A stretch of DNA of 64,000 bases, taken from contig JAUNDE010000001.1 in assembly GCA_030526265.1 (NCBI GenBank), forward strand, positions 62,001-126,000. The letters run 5' to 3'. The number at the start of each line of letters is the position of its first letter. Position 1 is the stretch's first letter. This document shows, in pieces, positions 1 through 8,604 of this stretch. The position numbers and the translations under genes were made by a program. The notes beneath the pieces were generated by a model. The model was not told the DNA's origin. It saw only the letters and a program-made list of their open reading frames with translations, and did no database searches. Origin of the DNA: Eubacteriales bacterium (GTDB taxonomy: Bacteria > Bacillota > Clostridia > Lachnospirales > Lachnospiraceae).

Positions 1-382
1 AATTCACGATTTTCACATCTGATGCATATACACGCTGTTTACCTTCGCTCCCTATATCAATAGCTGCATCTTCATCTTCTTCCATAAGATACATGCTTCC
101 ATCCTCATTGATACCATATAACTCTTCTGTCTCGCGAGTTCCATCCATGGTCACAAATTTTCTAACGGTATCCTCTGAAGTCTGCTCTGATCCATCGTCT
201 TCCGTCTGATTACTCTCAGATGCATCCGTCTCCTCCGTCTCATTCTCATTCAGATCAGATATAACAGATGCTTCATCCGATTGCTGTTCTGTCATCTCTT
301 CTGCATAAACGATATGGCTGCTTCCCATAACCAGGCATAAACACATCATCAAAGCAATCGTTCTTTTCATGTTTTTCTTCAT
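1..382 (-). CDS. secreted protein of unknown function, N-terminal part only
   Basis: The frame is open from an ATG at 382 to the window edge, so only about 127 residues are seen. An AGGAGGT ribosome binding site lies at the right distance (388-394). The protein starts with a basic end (MKKNMKR), a hydrophobic stretch and a plausible cleavage site after VYA, followed by a very acidic, Glu/Asp/Ser/Thr-rich region typical of a surface linker. The seen part then turns into a more ordered region (near LYGINEDGSMYL). It follows the ChW NlpC/P60 gene by 33 bp on the same strand, so cotranscription is likely. No domain is recognisable in the visible part. Confidence 0.75.
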   Translation of the reverse strand, partial: MKKNMKRTIALMMCLCLVMGSSHIVYAEEMTEQQSDEASVISDLNENETEETDASESNQTEDDGSEQTSEDTVRKFVTMDGTRETEELYGINEDGSMYLMEEDEDAAIDIGSEGKQRVYASDVKIVN

Positions 383-415
383 ATTGTACCTCCTGTTTTA
401 TTGGGCCGGCAACTT

Positions 416-2797
416 CTATACAAAAGGTCTTACAACTCCCTTAATATTTGACCTTGCTCCATTTTTAATTGGCCATACTACAACTTTATTTGGCCATGCC
501 TCAATCACCTGATCGTTTCCAAGGTATATGGCAACATGAATTACAACTCCCGAACTGCTCTGATAGAAAATCAAATCTCCTCTTTTTCTCTCCCCATATG
601 AAACATGTTTGAATTTTGGAGAATTCCACATGTTGCGGGATTCATATTCATGTCCCGGCATAGCATGTGTGACAGGAGTGATCGTCTCAAGATCCAGTCC
701 TGCCGCATACAATGCCTGCATAACAAGTCCGCTGCAGTCGATTCCAAGTCCCGGAGCTCCGGAAGCCCCGATCACATAATCATTTCCCAGATAATCATAA
801 GCTCTGCTGATCATTGCCTCGATATGATCTGCCCGGCTGCTGCTCTCGTTTACACGAAGTGGGCTTACGTAAGCTCCGTAAGAATTCCACTGTACTTCGT
901 TAAATCCCATTCTGACCCAGGTCATATAATCAACAACACCTGTCTGCGGAAGTCCGTTCTTCCTCTGGAAATCTTTCACCGCATTCTGAACGGAAGTACT
1001 GTAATAGGCGCCACCCATTCCGACGCCATTGCCAAGTCCGAGTCTCTGAATCACTTTACGTACTTTGATTCCTTCATATCCAACAGAGAGGTTGTATCCT
1101 CCGCCGCTCAGTGTGATCTTATCTTTAATCTGATAATACTGACTCGGATTCTGGTATCTTCGATATTTCATATCTTTATAATAGTTACTGTTCGCTCCAG
1201 GTGCCGATGCATCCTTAGACACTAATTGAATCTGAAGTGCCTCCATCCGATATCCAATCCCGGTGCTTCCGGCTGTCTGACCATTCTTTGCCCAGCCAAG
1301 CCAGCCATACTTTTCAATATGAGCACGATAATAAATATTGTAATACTTTTCCAGATCTCCTGTCAGCGATAATTTGACTGCCTCGATTCCATAGCTGCCA
1401 TCAGTACATCCATTGACTGTTCCGGTACCTGTCTCACTCTGCCATCCAATCTGAGACAAATGTGTCGCATAAACGATGTCACCAGATGGTTGGTATTCTT
1501 TTGTATTGTCAAGACAAATCGTCAAATTCTCCAAGCGCTTTGACTGACCTGTCACTCCAAGCGTATTTCCTGATGTGACATTTCCACTTTCTCCTATGTC
1601 CTGAATCTTTCCATGGTAATACAATTCTGTATTCGTCAATCCTTTAATATAGGTAACACCACTCGTATCCGGTACCGTCTCTCCATTCTTTACAAGCTTT
1701 ATCTGAACTGCTTCAATACGCTTGCTCAGATCAGTGCTTCCCGCAGTAGCACCATCCTTTGCATATCCGCTCCAACCGACTTTCGCCATATGTACCCGAT
1801 AATAGACACTGTAATGCTCTGCGATTTCTCCTGTCAGTCGTACTTCCAAAGCTTCGATTCGCTTTGACGCTCCGACAGTTCCGGCAATTTCACCATTTTT
1901 CACCCAATTCTGCCAGCCAATTCCCTGTACAAATGCTCTATATTCAACATCTCCCTCATATTCCTGATCCGGAATACTGATTTTCAATGCTTCCAAACGC
2001 TTTGATCTACCGGTCACTCCACCTACCTTATCGTCATATACGGTACCAAGCCAACCATAAGACTGAGAATGTGCTTCATATGCAATTCTGTTATTTATAT
2101 AACTATTTGTTTCATCACCCGGTGCCGCTTCTCCCTTTTTCACAATACGAATCTCAACTGCTTCCATTCGCTTGCTTTGTCCCATGCTTCCTGATCCGGC
2201 TCCGTTTTTCGCCCATCCTAGCCAGCCATAGCTTTGAATATGTGTACGGTAATATATGTCATAACTTTCCGCAAGTTCGCCTGTTAAGCGAAGTTTAAAT
2301 GCCTCTACCCGGAGACTTCTGCCTGATGTTCCGGCCATTTCTCCAGCATTCACATACGGCTGCCATCCAATGCGCTGCACATGCGCACAATACTCAATAC
2401 TTCCTTTTCCTTCCGGCACATTTTCCAGATTAATGATGATTCCTTCCATTCGAAGAGATTGGCCACTTGTACCTGCCATCTGTCCATCACGAACCGGATC
2501 CTGCCATCCGATACGCTGCACATGTGTTGTATATGTAACAGATGGGACATATTCATCTGACTCATTCAATGTTTCAGCATTCATACTGTTCTCATCCGGA
2601 TTTTCTATATTCTCCATCTGTTTTCCAGCTTCATCAACTGATTCCAAATCATCTGATTCTGTACCTTCACCAGTTTCATTCGTCTCTTCTTGCACGACGA
2701 ATTGATTTATCTCTTCCGCATTACTCTGTATCGCTGGCACAAAACAGCTGCCACAGAACAACACCAAAGATAAGCCAAAGGCAATTATCTTCTTCAT
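416..2797 (-). CDS. secreted NlpC/P60 peptidase-like protein with nine ChW repeats and a peptidoglycan-binding domain
   Basis: 793 residues. A signal peptide (about 1-27, ending SNA) is followed by an acidic linker (28-85) and nine clostridial hydrophobic W (ChW) repeats (about 88-535) with the pattern Y-x-x-H-x-Q-x-x-G-W ... G-x-S-x-R-x-E-A. A peptidoglycan-binding-1-like segment (about 575-645, DFQRKNGLPQTGVVD) precedes a C-terminal NlpC/P60 domain (about 665-793) with the catalytic Cys in GIDCSGLV (near 688) and His in VIHVA (near 754). NlpC/P60 enzymes usually cut peptide stems of peptidoglycan. ChW repeats are thought to bind cell-surface or extracellular ligands; their role here is inferred. 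The start has a GGGAGGG site and its own promoter. The repeats fall into three triplets (see findings). Confidence 0.93.
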   Translation of the reverse strand: MKKIIAFGLSLVLFCGSCFVPAIQSNAEEINQFVVQEETNETGEGTESDDLESVDEAGKQMENIENPDENSMNAETLNESDEYVPSVTYTTHVQRIGWQDPVRDGQMAGTSGQSLRMEGIIINLENVPEGKGSIEYCAHVQRIGWQPYVNAGEMAGTSGRSLRVEAFKLRLTGELAESYDIYYRTHIQSYGWLGWAKNGAGSGSMGQSKRMEAVEIRIVKKGEAAPGDETNSYINNRIAYEAHSQSYGWLGTVYDDKVGGVTGRSKRLEALKISIPDQEYEGDVEYRAFVQGIGWQNWVKNGEIAGTVGASKRIEALEVRLTGEIAEHYSVYYRVHMAKVGWSGYAKDGATAGSTDLSKRIEAVQIKLVKNGETVPDTSGVTYIKGLTNTELYYHGKIQDIGESGNVTSGNTLGVTGQSKRLENLTICLDNTKEYQPSGDIVYATHLSQIGWQSETGTGTVNGCTDGSYGIEAVKLSLTGDLEKYYNIYYRAHIEKYGWLGWAKNGQTAGSTGIGYRMEALQIQLVSKDASAPGANSNYYKDMKYRRYQNPSQYYQIKDKITLSGGGYNLSVGYEGIKVRKVIQRLGLGNGVGMGGAYYSTSVQNAVKDFQRKNGLPQTGVVDYMTWVRMGFNEVQWNSYGAYVSPLRVNESSSRADHIEAMISRAYDYLGNDYVIGASGAPGLGIDCSGLVMQALYAAGLDLETITPVTHAMPGHEYESRNMWNSPKFKHVSYGERKRGDLIFYQSSSGVVIHVAIYLGNDQVIEAWPNKVVVWPIKNGARSNIKGVVRPFV

Positions 2798-2842
2798 TAG
2801 TTTATTCCCTCCCTATTACTTAGCAAACGATATACATAGTTT

Positions 2843-2871
2843 ATTATACTATTTTGTTCCTCTCTTTTCAA
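2843..2871 (-). promoter_or_regulatory. promoter of the ChW NlpC/P60 gene
   Basis: On the minus strand TTGAAA (2866-2871) is followed after 17 bp by TATAAT (2843-2848), a near-consensus sigma-A promoter about 46 bp upstream of the ATG at 2797. It lies after the terminator of the M6 protease gene, so this gene has an independent transcript. Confidence 0.75.
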
Positions 2872-2917
2872 CCAAAAAGGAAATCGTTCCATATTATGGT
2901 AATCAGTCATATTTACA

Positions 2918-2960
2918 CAAAAAGGAGACAGAGTTCTATCTCCGATAAAACTCTATCTCC
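2918..2960 (-). terminator. intrinsic terminator of the M6 protease gene
   Basis: On the minus strand a 12-bp stem (GGAGATAGAGTT with AACTCTGTCTCC, one G-U pair, arms 2949-2960 and 2924-2935) is followed directly by TTTTTGT. It begins 5 bp after the stop codon of the upstream gene. Confidence 0.85.
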
Positions 2961-2965
2961 CTCTT

Positions 2966-5900
2966 CTACTTCACAAATGGTCTGATATTGCTAACAGGCG
3001 TCTTTCCTCCTTTTTCCACCAAAACAATCTCTATCGCTTCCAGACGCTTTGCCTGTCCCTGCGTTCCTGCTTCTTCACCATTTTTTGCCCAGCCGAGCCA
3101 GCCATATGTCTGCGCATGAACTCGATAATATACATCGTATTTCTCGCCCATTTCTCCTGTCAGACGGATCTGGATTGCTTCCAGACGCTTCGACTGACCA
3201 CTTGTTCCGCTTATCTGTCCATCACATTTCCAGGTATTTTCCCAGCCATATGTCTGAATGTGCGTCCGGTATTCGATACTTCCTGAACATTCGTTATTTG
3301 CCTTTTTTATCTGAATTGCTTCCAGACGCTTCGACTGACCGATTGTTCCACTTGAACTTCCATCATATACATATGACTGCCATCCGTAGCTTTGCACATG
3401 AGTACGGTAAGAAATCTTTGTACTCCGGAATGCATTTTCTGTTGTTCCCGGAGCCGCATTTCCTTTCTTAACGAGCATTATCTCAATGCCCTCCAGTCTC
3501 TTCGCATATCCCTGTGATCCCGCACTTTCTCCATTTTTTGCCCATCCAAGCCAGCCAAATGTCTGTGCATGAACCCGGTAATAAACGTCATAATGCTGTG
3601 CAAGTTCACCTGTAAGGCGAATGCGGATCGCCTCCAGACGTTTGCTTTGTCCACTTGTTCCGCTCATAGCATTATCACATTTGTACGACTGCCACCCATA
3701 TGTCTGTACATGTGTGCAGTACTCGATTCCGCCGGAATAATTACTACCTGACAAATAGATCTTAATTGCTTCCAGTCGCTTGGACTGTCCGCTTGTTCCG
3801 CTCATTTGTCCATCTTTACGGTATGTCTGCCAGCCATAGTTCTGCACGTGAGTTGAATAATACACGGAAGGTAAAGCTTCTTCTTTCACATCTTCTTCTT
3901 CCACAGTCACATTCGTCGTCAATATCATCCGGTGACTTCCGACAGGAATTACCGTTTCAAGAACAGCGCTTCCAACACTCTTTCCTGTAATCTGCCCCGA
4001 GTCATTATTATATGTCACAACACCTGAATCTCTACTCGTCACACTATAGGATACACTCTTTCCTGCAGGAACAGTTGTGATCTTATAAGCAGCAGACTTT
4101 GATTCCACCAGTTTTATTTCGTCAGGAGCAGAAACTCCAATGATCCCATCATTTGTAGATGTATGATCAGCATTGTCTTTTGCACCAACCATTTTCTCTG
4201 TCTGTGTACTATTCACATTATAATAGGTATTCACAGGCACTGTATACGTGCTGTTCATGTTATATTGAAGACCAATGAATCCCCCCAGAACATTTCCGCA
4301 AGACTCATCATTCCCATTTGAAAGGGAACCTGAAGCGAAACAATTCTGAATAAGCGCGCTCTGATTCATTCCAATGAATCCTCCGACATTTGGTCCACTT
4401 TGCACATTAGCATTTGAATAACAATCTTCAATCACAGCCTCTGACGATGCATTCCCCGCAAATCCACCTGTCGATGTCAGGGAATTCATTCCAGTACAAT
4501 TTGTTACTGTTCCTGAAGATACAACTACATTTTGAATACTCGCATTCTGTATCACGGATGCAAATGCGCCCGTATAATCACCATTTCCCTTTGCGGAAAT
4601 ATTCTCCAGACACAGGTTGCGAACTGTTGACTGGCTCGATATACCAATACCATTAAACAGACCGGTCCCCTCTGCCGTTACATTTTTGATCGTGTGCCCG
4701 TCTCCATCTAGATTTCCTTCAAAATCAAATCCGGTGTAATCTCTTATTTCGCTAAAATCGAGATCTGCTGTAATTCTATAGTATCTGCCAGGATTTACTT
4801 TCAATATAGAAATAAAGTCTCTTGCAGTATTGATGAGATATGGATCATTCTCTGTCCCTGTTCCCTCAACATTCGATACTGTCACGTCAAAAGTGATCGT
4901 ATCGTCTGTTTCAGAAGTGACCTTCAGGCAGATACCGGAATTTGTCCCATCTGTGAAATAAAGTGTATCCGGATCAAATGCTGCGCTCTCAGAACCCAGT
5001 GTCTTTCCTTTTTCCGGTCTGGATAAATTCAATGTTGCCTTCTGAAGCGACATATTATCAATGTTCCCTTCATTAGCTGAAGAATCACCTTCTCTGAATA
5101 TATAAATATAGTCCTGTTCGCCATGATAACCGCCTAATTGATTACCATTATCCTCATATTCATTATTCACACGATAAACAATCAAACCATTCCTGTCGGG
5201 TGTCACATATGTATTTTCGCGTGCGGAAAAGTATTCAACCACAAAAAATTCATTTTCATTTAACGGTGATCGTATCTTTATCGCACATGATTCTGACGGA
5301 TCTGTGTATTCTGCCTTTTTCAGGGTAATCCCCTCTGTCGAAGAGGTAATTTCATTCAAAGCATTATGCCATCCCACAGAATTATGTTCACTGATCATAT
5401 AAGTCAAGAGTCCTTGTGGCGTTATTTTATCAGTGGTCGCCATCAAATCGTACAGACCCACCGGTTCTCCGGATGCGTAATATCGATAGAGATCCGGAAA
5501 TCCCAGTGTATGGATGTACTCGTGGATAATCGTCCCGTAAGCAGGTCTGATAGAAGAAAACATTCCTCCCCTTTGCGTATAATCGTAACAGTTGATAAGA
5601 TTATAAGTGTCTACCAATAGTCCATCCACCACGCTGATACCGGCACCGCTTAACTTGTGTGACCACAGCAGATCACTCCAGGCAATCGGTGCAGCTCCCT
5701 GTTCTTCTGACTCCACAAAAAATGAGATTGCATCCATGATTCCATCCCTATTCATATCAAGCTGACTAATGTCATACTGACTCAGGATCTGTCCTTTCAC
5801 ACCTGCAACAACTTCATTGATCAGTTCCATCTCCCTTTGATTCTGCTGCGTGATCCCCTGATATCCATCCGTATTATTTTCTGCATCATACTCCAGATAG

Positions 5901-6430
5901 TAACTTCTAGGATGACTGCTCATATAAGAGACAACATTTCCATTTTCATTCTCAGGAAATATCGAGACATCTACACTGCATTTTCCATAACTGTATTTTT
6001 CAATATAGTTTTTCAAAGAAGTGACCGGTACTGTGACCCCGCTCCCATTCACTGCAGTTGCAGTTCCCTCTGATGCATTGAAATATTTTTCCGCATTTGC
6101 AACACAATCCTGTGTATCCAGATGATAATCTTCCATATCCGGGAATTCAATAAAAACAGCTATGTATTGAAAAGTCTGTTGCATCTGCCTCGCACCAAAC
6201 ATCTGTCTGTCAAGACCTATCATTTTCGTCCCGTCTGTCGGTAAAGCAGGTTCAAGTCCATACATTTCTGTATAATCCGGGAGGTGTCCATCCGCAGATA
6301 ATAGTTCTTCATTTTCTTCATTCAAAGTACTGTTTTCCAGTGTTTGAGCGTTTGTTTTCGGATCTCCATATCCACAGAGCGGAATCGATAACATGATCAT
6401 ACATAAAACAGTTGCAATTTTTCTTTTCAT
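2966..6430 (-). CDS. secreted M6-type (immune inhibitor A-like) metalloprotease with GLUG, Ig-like and six ChW repeats
   Basis: The start is set at 6430 (MKRKIATV), with a GAGGGA ribosome site; upstream in-frame codons run through a terminator hairpin and are not used. 1154 residues. A hydrophobic signal (about 5-20) precedes a zinc protease domain with HEYIH at 303-307 in the pattern HExxHxxGxxD, as in M6 peptidases. Then come a GLUG-like region (about 580-725, repeated GGFxGxx units), a bacterial Ig-like segment (about 775-845) and six ChW repeats (about 856-1140). The protein probably degrades or processes proteins at the cell surface, the C-terminal repeats acting in anchoring or binding (inference). 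The ChW block is two near-identical triplets. It has its own promoter and terminator. Confidence 0.9.
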   Translation of the reverse strand: MKRKIATVLCMIMLSIPLCGYGDPKTNAQTLENSTLNEENEELLSADGHLPDYTEMYGLEPALPTDGTKMIGLDRQMFGARQMQQTFQYIAVFIEFPDMEDYHLDTQDCVANAEKYFNASEGTATAVNGSGVTVPVTSLKNYIEKYSYGKCSVDVSIFPENENGNVVSYMSSHPRSYYLEYDAENNTDGYQGITQQNQREMELINEVVAGVKGQILSQYDISQLDMNRDGIMDAISFFVESEEQGAAPIAWSDLLWSHKLSGAGISVVDGLLVDTYNLINCYDYTQRGGMFSSIRPAYGTIIHEYIHTLGFPDLYRYYASGEPVGLYDLMATTDKITPQGLLTYMISEHNSVGWHNALNEITSSTEGITLKKAEYTDPSESCAIKIRSPLNENEFFVVEYFSARENTYVTPDRNGLIVYRVNNEYEDNGNQLGGYHGEQDYIYIFREGDSSANEGNIDNMSLQKATLNLSRPEKGKTLGSESAAFDPDTLYFTDGTNSGICLKVTSETDDTITFDVTVSNVEGTGTENDPYLINTARDFISILKVNPGRYYRITADLDFSEIRDYTGFDFEGNLDGDGHTIKNVTAEGTGLFNGIGISSQSTVRNLCLENISAKGNGDYTGAFASVIQNASIQNVVVSSGTVTNCTGMNSLTSTGGFAGNASSEAVIEDCYSNANVQSGPNVGGFIGMNQSALIQNCFASGSLSNGNDESCGNVLGGFIGLQYNMNSTYTVPVNTYYNVNSTQTEKMVGAKDNADHTSTNDGIIGVSAPDEIKLVESKSAAYKITTVPAGKSVSYSVTSRDSGVVTYNNDSGQITGKSVGSAVLETVIPVGSHRMILTTNVTVEEEDVKEEALPSVYYSTHVQNYGWQTYRKDGQMSGTSGQSKRLEAIKIYLSGSNYSGGIEYCTHVQTYGWQSYKCDNAMSGTSGQSKRLEAIRIRLTGELAQHYDVYYRVHAQTFGWLGWAKNGESAGSQGYAKRLEGIEIMLVKKGNAAPGTTENAFRSTKISYRTHVQSYGWQSYVYDGSSSGTIGQSKRLEAIQIKKANNECSGSIEYRTHIQTYGWENTWKCDGQISGTSGQSKRLEAIQIRLTGEMGEKYDVYYRVHAQTYGWLGWAKNGEEAGTQGQAKRLEAIEIVLVEKGGKTPVSNIRPFVK

Positions 6431-6485
6431 AACCAATCCCTCTTCCATTACCAGATACGATATGAAGCAAGGTACTTTATATAGA

Positions 6486-6509
6486 GAAAAAAGGCCCGTT
6501 GGACCTTTT
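6486..6509 (-). terminator. hairpin plus T-run between the LtaS-like gene and the M6 protease gene
   Basis: Minus strand: AAGGTCC, loop AAC, GGGCCTT, then TTTTTT. It is placed to end the LtaS-like transcript, but the M6 protease promoter lies upstream of it (6525-6553), so the M6 transcript must pass through it as well. Confidence 0.75.
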
Positions 6510-6524
6510 CCCTTTCCCATATTT

Positions 6525-6553
6525 ATCATACCAGTTCATTGGTTTTATCTCAA
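6525..6553 (-). promoter_or_regulatory. promoter of the M6 protease gene with terminator-bearing leader
   Basis: Minus strand: TTGAGA (6548-6553), 17 bp, TATGAT (6525-6530) with an extended TGG just before the -10. The expected start of transcription is near 6518, which gives a leader of about 90 nt that contains the hairpin and T-run at 6486-6509. Confidence 0.65.
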
Positions 6554-6572
6554 CAATTTCTTCTGCAAATTC

Positions 6573-8396
6573 CTACCAAAGCATACCACTCACTTCGCCT
6601 ACCATATACTCATCGCCATCACCATCTGTCACATATGCCTGCATATGATACTCTCCCTGCTCATATCCAAAGGAAGCAACATCCGCCGCAGCACGAAAGA
6701 TGCCGTCTTCTCCAGGTTCCAGATCTATCCACACCAGATCACTCTGATCTTCTGCCTTCCAAACTGCAGCTCTCACAGAATCTACGATATTCACGTTTGA
6801 AATATCTGATAGTTCCAAATAGAAGTATCCATTGTTGTAGTCATATGCACTGGTCACAAATTGTGCAGCTGGATAAATACCCTGACGTTTCAAAAGGAGT
6901 TCACTCTTCTCATTGATATTTGCCAGGTTTTCCATAAAGACAGACTTCTTACCGAGCTCTTCATCTTCATTATCCAACCCGATCTCCTCTGATATTGTTG
7001 GACGATCTGAAAAAAGATTTGTCCCAAGCCCCAGTCGATTTCCTTCAATGTTCACTCCCATAGCGGCAAGCGTTGTCGGAAACTGGTCCAGTGTTGCGAA
7101 AACTCTTCTCTGATTATTCACCGGTGTCACTGCTGAATTAATATAAGCTGTATATGTTTTTCTGTCGTATTCCGAATCAATATTCTCGCAGAAGTTTTTA
7201 TCCATCGTCGGATGATCACCACTGATCACAATCGTTGTGTTCTCATAGAAATCCTGCTGACGGATCCATTCGACAAAGTCCGCCACCTGAGCACTGGAAC
7301 ATGCCATGACATTTGCATACTGATTATCACCGTATGTATCCGGACACAATTCACATACCCATCCATCTTCAAAATGTGTATCTACAGTCAGCATTGTAAA
7401 GTTGAAAGGCTGATCCTGAGAAGCCAGCTTTATCAGTTCTTCCTTTGCGTTGGCGAACAATCTCTGATCCTCATACCCCCAGAAAACATGATAATCTTCA
7501 GGAATTCGTCCCTTTTCAATCGCATCAAAGTAGTCACACATCTCATAATTGCCATGTTCGGTAAAATAGAGTCTTCGTCCTCCAAATGTCGCATCCGATC
7601 CGATCATCAGCATCTGCTTATATCCCGCTTCGTTCAAGATATCTCCAAGTGTGATAATACCCGAAAAGAAACTGTCCTGTGTGTCCATGTTATTTCCCTG
7701 AACTGAAATCTCAAGCGGCAGCCCGGAAGTCTGTGCAAACAATCCGCCCATCGTCCATGTCGTTCCGGTCAAAGAATACCCGCCATTCAACTGCTTATCA
7801 GTACCTGAGAAGTCCTCGTTCTCCTGCGCCAGTTTCGTGAGTTCCGGAATCACATTCACATCAAATGCACCGCCATTTTCCTGATCTGCGTATGTCGTTT
7901 CCATAGACTCCAGATAGATATAGATGAGATTACGCTCCTGCTCCGGAAATTCCAGTGCCACATCTGCAGGACTTACATAATAATCCTCGATAAATGTAGA
8001 TTCTGTGCCTTTCGATTTCACAAAGTTCTCTGCATCCAGTGTATCACACGCACTTGCAACTTCATTCCGTGCCACCACACATGGAATAATTGCCGCGATT
8101 GCCATTACGATATAATACTTTTTCTTTCCGCGCAATCCAAGATAGACAAACATCAAAAGGAACAGAACTATCACTGCCGGTGCCATGCACTCACCCATGA
8201 ATTCCATGACCAGTCCTGAATCTGCACCATCTAACGGTGTTGTCAGATGATAAACAAGCTCATCCATCGAGAGATTATTCCATGTGTCAAACATCCACCT
8301 GATCGCAAAAAATAACAAGGTTGCCAAAAAAGTTATCAATAGTGTCAGCAGCGTCCCAATACTGACAAGGATTTTACATACTACTTTCTTTATCAT
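6573..8396 (-). CDS. LtaS/MdoB-type phosphoglycerol transferase (alkaline phosphatase superfamily)
   Basis: 607 residues. About three hydrophobic segments lie in the first 110 residues (near 10-32, 67-88 and 93-110), followed by an extracellular sulfatase-fold domain. The metal-site element YLESMETTYAD, a Thr-rich TGTTWTMGG segment that probably holds the nucleophile, and a late GDHPTMD metal motif are visible. Family members transfer glycerol phosphate from phosphatidylglycerol to teichoic acids or glycans on the outer face of the membrane. The membrane part is shorter than the five helices of canonical LtaS, so the acceptor may differ. A divergent gene for a secreted membrane-anchored protein shares its promoter region. 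Confidence 0.88.
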   Translation of the reverse strand: MIKKVVCKILVSIGTLLTLLITFLATLLFFAIRWMFDTWNNLSMDELVYHLTTPLDGADSGLVMEFMGECMAPAVIVLFLLMFVYLGLRGKKKYYIVMAIAAIIPCVVARNEVASACDTLDAENFVKSKGTESTFIEDYYVSPADVALEFPEQERNLIYIYLESMETTYADQENGGAFDVNVIPELTKLAQENEDFSGTDKQLNGGYSLTGTTWTMGGLFAQTSGLPLEISVQGNNMDTQDSFFSGIITLGDILNEAGYKQMLMIGSDATFGGRRLYFTEHGNYEMCDYFDAIEKGRIPEDYHVFWGYEDQRLFANAKEELIKLASQDQPFNFTMLTVDTHFEDGWVCELCPDTYGDNQYANVMACSSAQVADFVEWIRQQDFYENTTIVISGDHPTMDKNFCENIDSEYDRKTYTAYINSAVTPVNNQRRVFATLDQFPTTLAAMGVNIEGNRLGLGTNLFSDRPTISEEIGLDNEDEELGKKSVFMENLANINEKSELLLKRQGIYPAAQFVTSAYDYNNGYFYLELSDISNVNIVDSVRAAVWKAEDQSDLVWIDLEPGEDGIFRAAADVASFGYEQGEYHMQAYVTDGDGDEYMVGEVSGMLW

Positions 8397-8475
8397 AGCT
8401 TCACTCTATCCATTCCCTTCTTTGATACAAAAAGACTCTTTTATTATTGAAATTCTGATAAAATTCACGTAATTT

Positions 8476-8504
8476 ATCATACTGAAAACATCATGCTCTG
8501 TCAA
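8476..8504 (-). promoter_or_regulatory. promoter of the LtaS-like gene
   Basis: Minus strand: a perfect TTGACA (8499-8504), 17 bp, TATGAT (8476-8481). The start codon is at 8396. Confidence 0.75.
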
Positions 8505-8532
8505 ATAATCTTAGACTTTTTACGTATTTTCA

Positions 8533-8562
8533 TTGCTCTCTTTGCTGCACAGGTGGTATGAT
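8533..8562 (+). promoter_or_regulatory. promoter of the divergent propeller-like gene
   Basis: Plus strand: TTGCTC (8533-8538), 18 bp, TATGAT (8557-8562), with TGG giving an extended -10. It is divergent from the LtaS-like promoter, with the -35 boxes about 30 bp apart. Confidence 0.6.
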
Positions 8563-8604
8563 GTTATTCAGGGGATAAATAATACAAATAAATGAGGGGA
8601 AATA

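Noticed and set aside
605..1225. 206-codon open frame on the plus strand
   Set aside because: It is a shadow of the NlpC/P60 gene, whose catalytic motifs are in the other strand.
3000..3860. Regularly spaced DNA repeats that might suggest a CRISPR array
   Set aside because: The repeats are in frame and encode ChW domains with variable codons; there are no identical short repeats with unique spacers.
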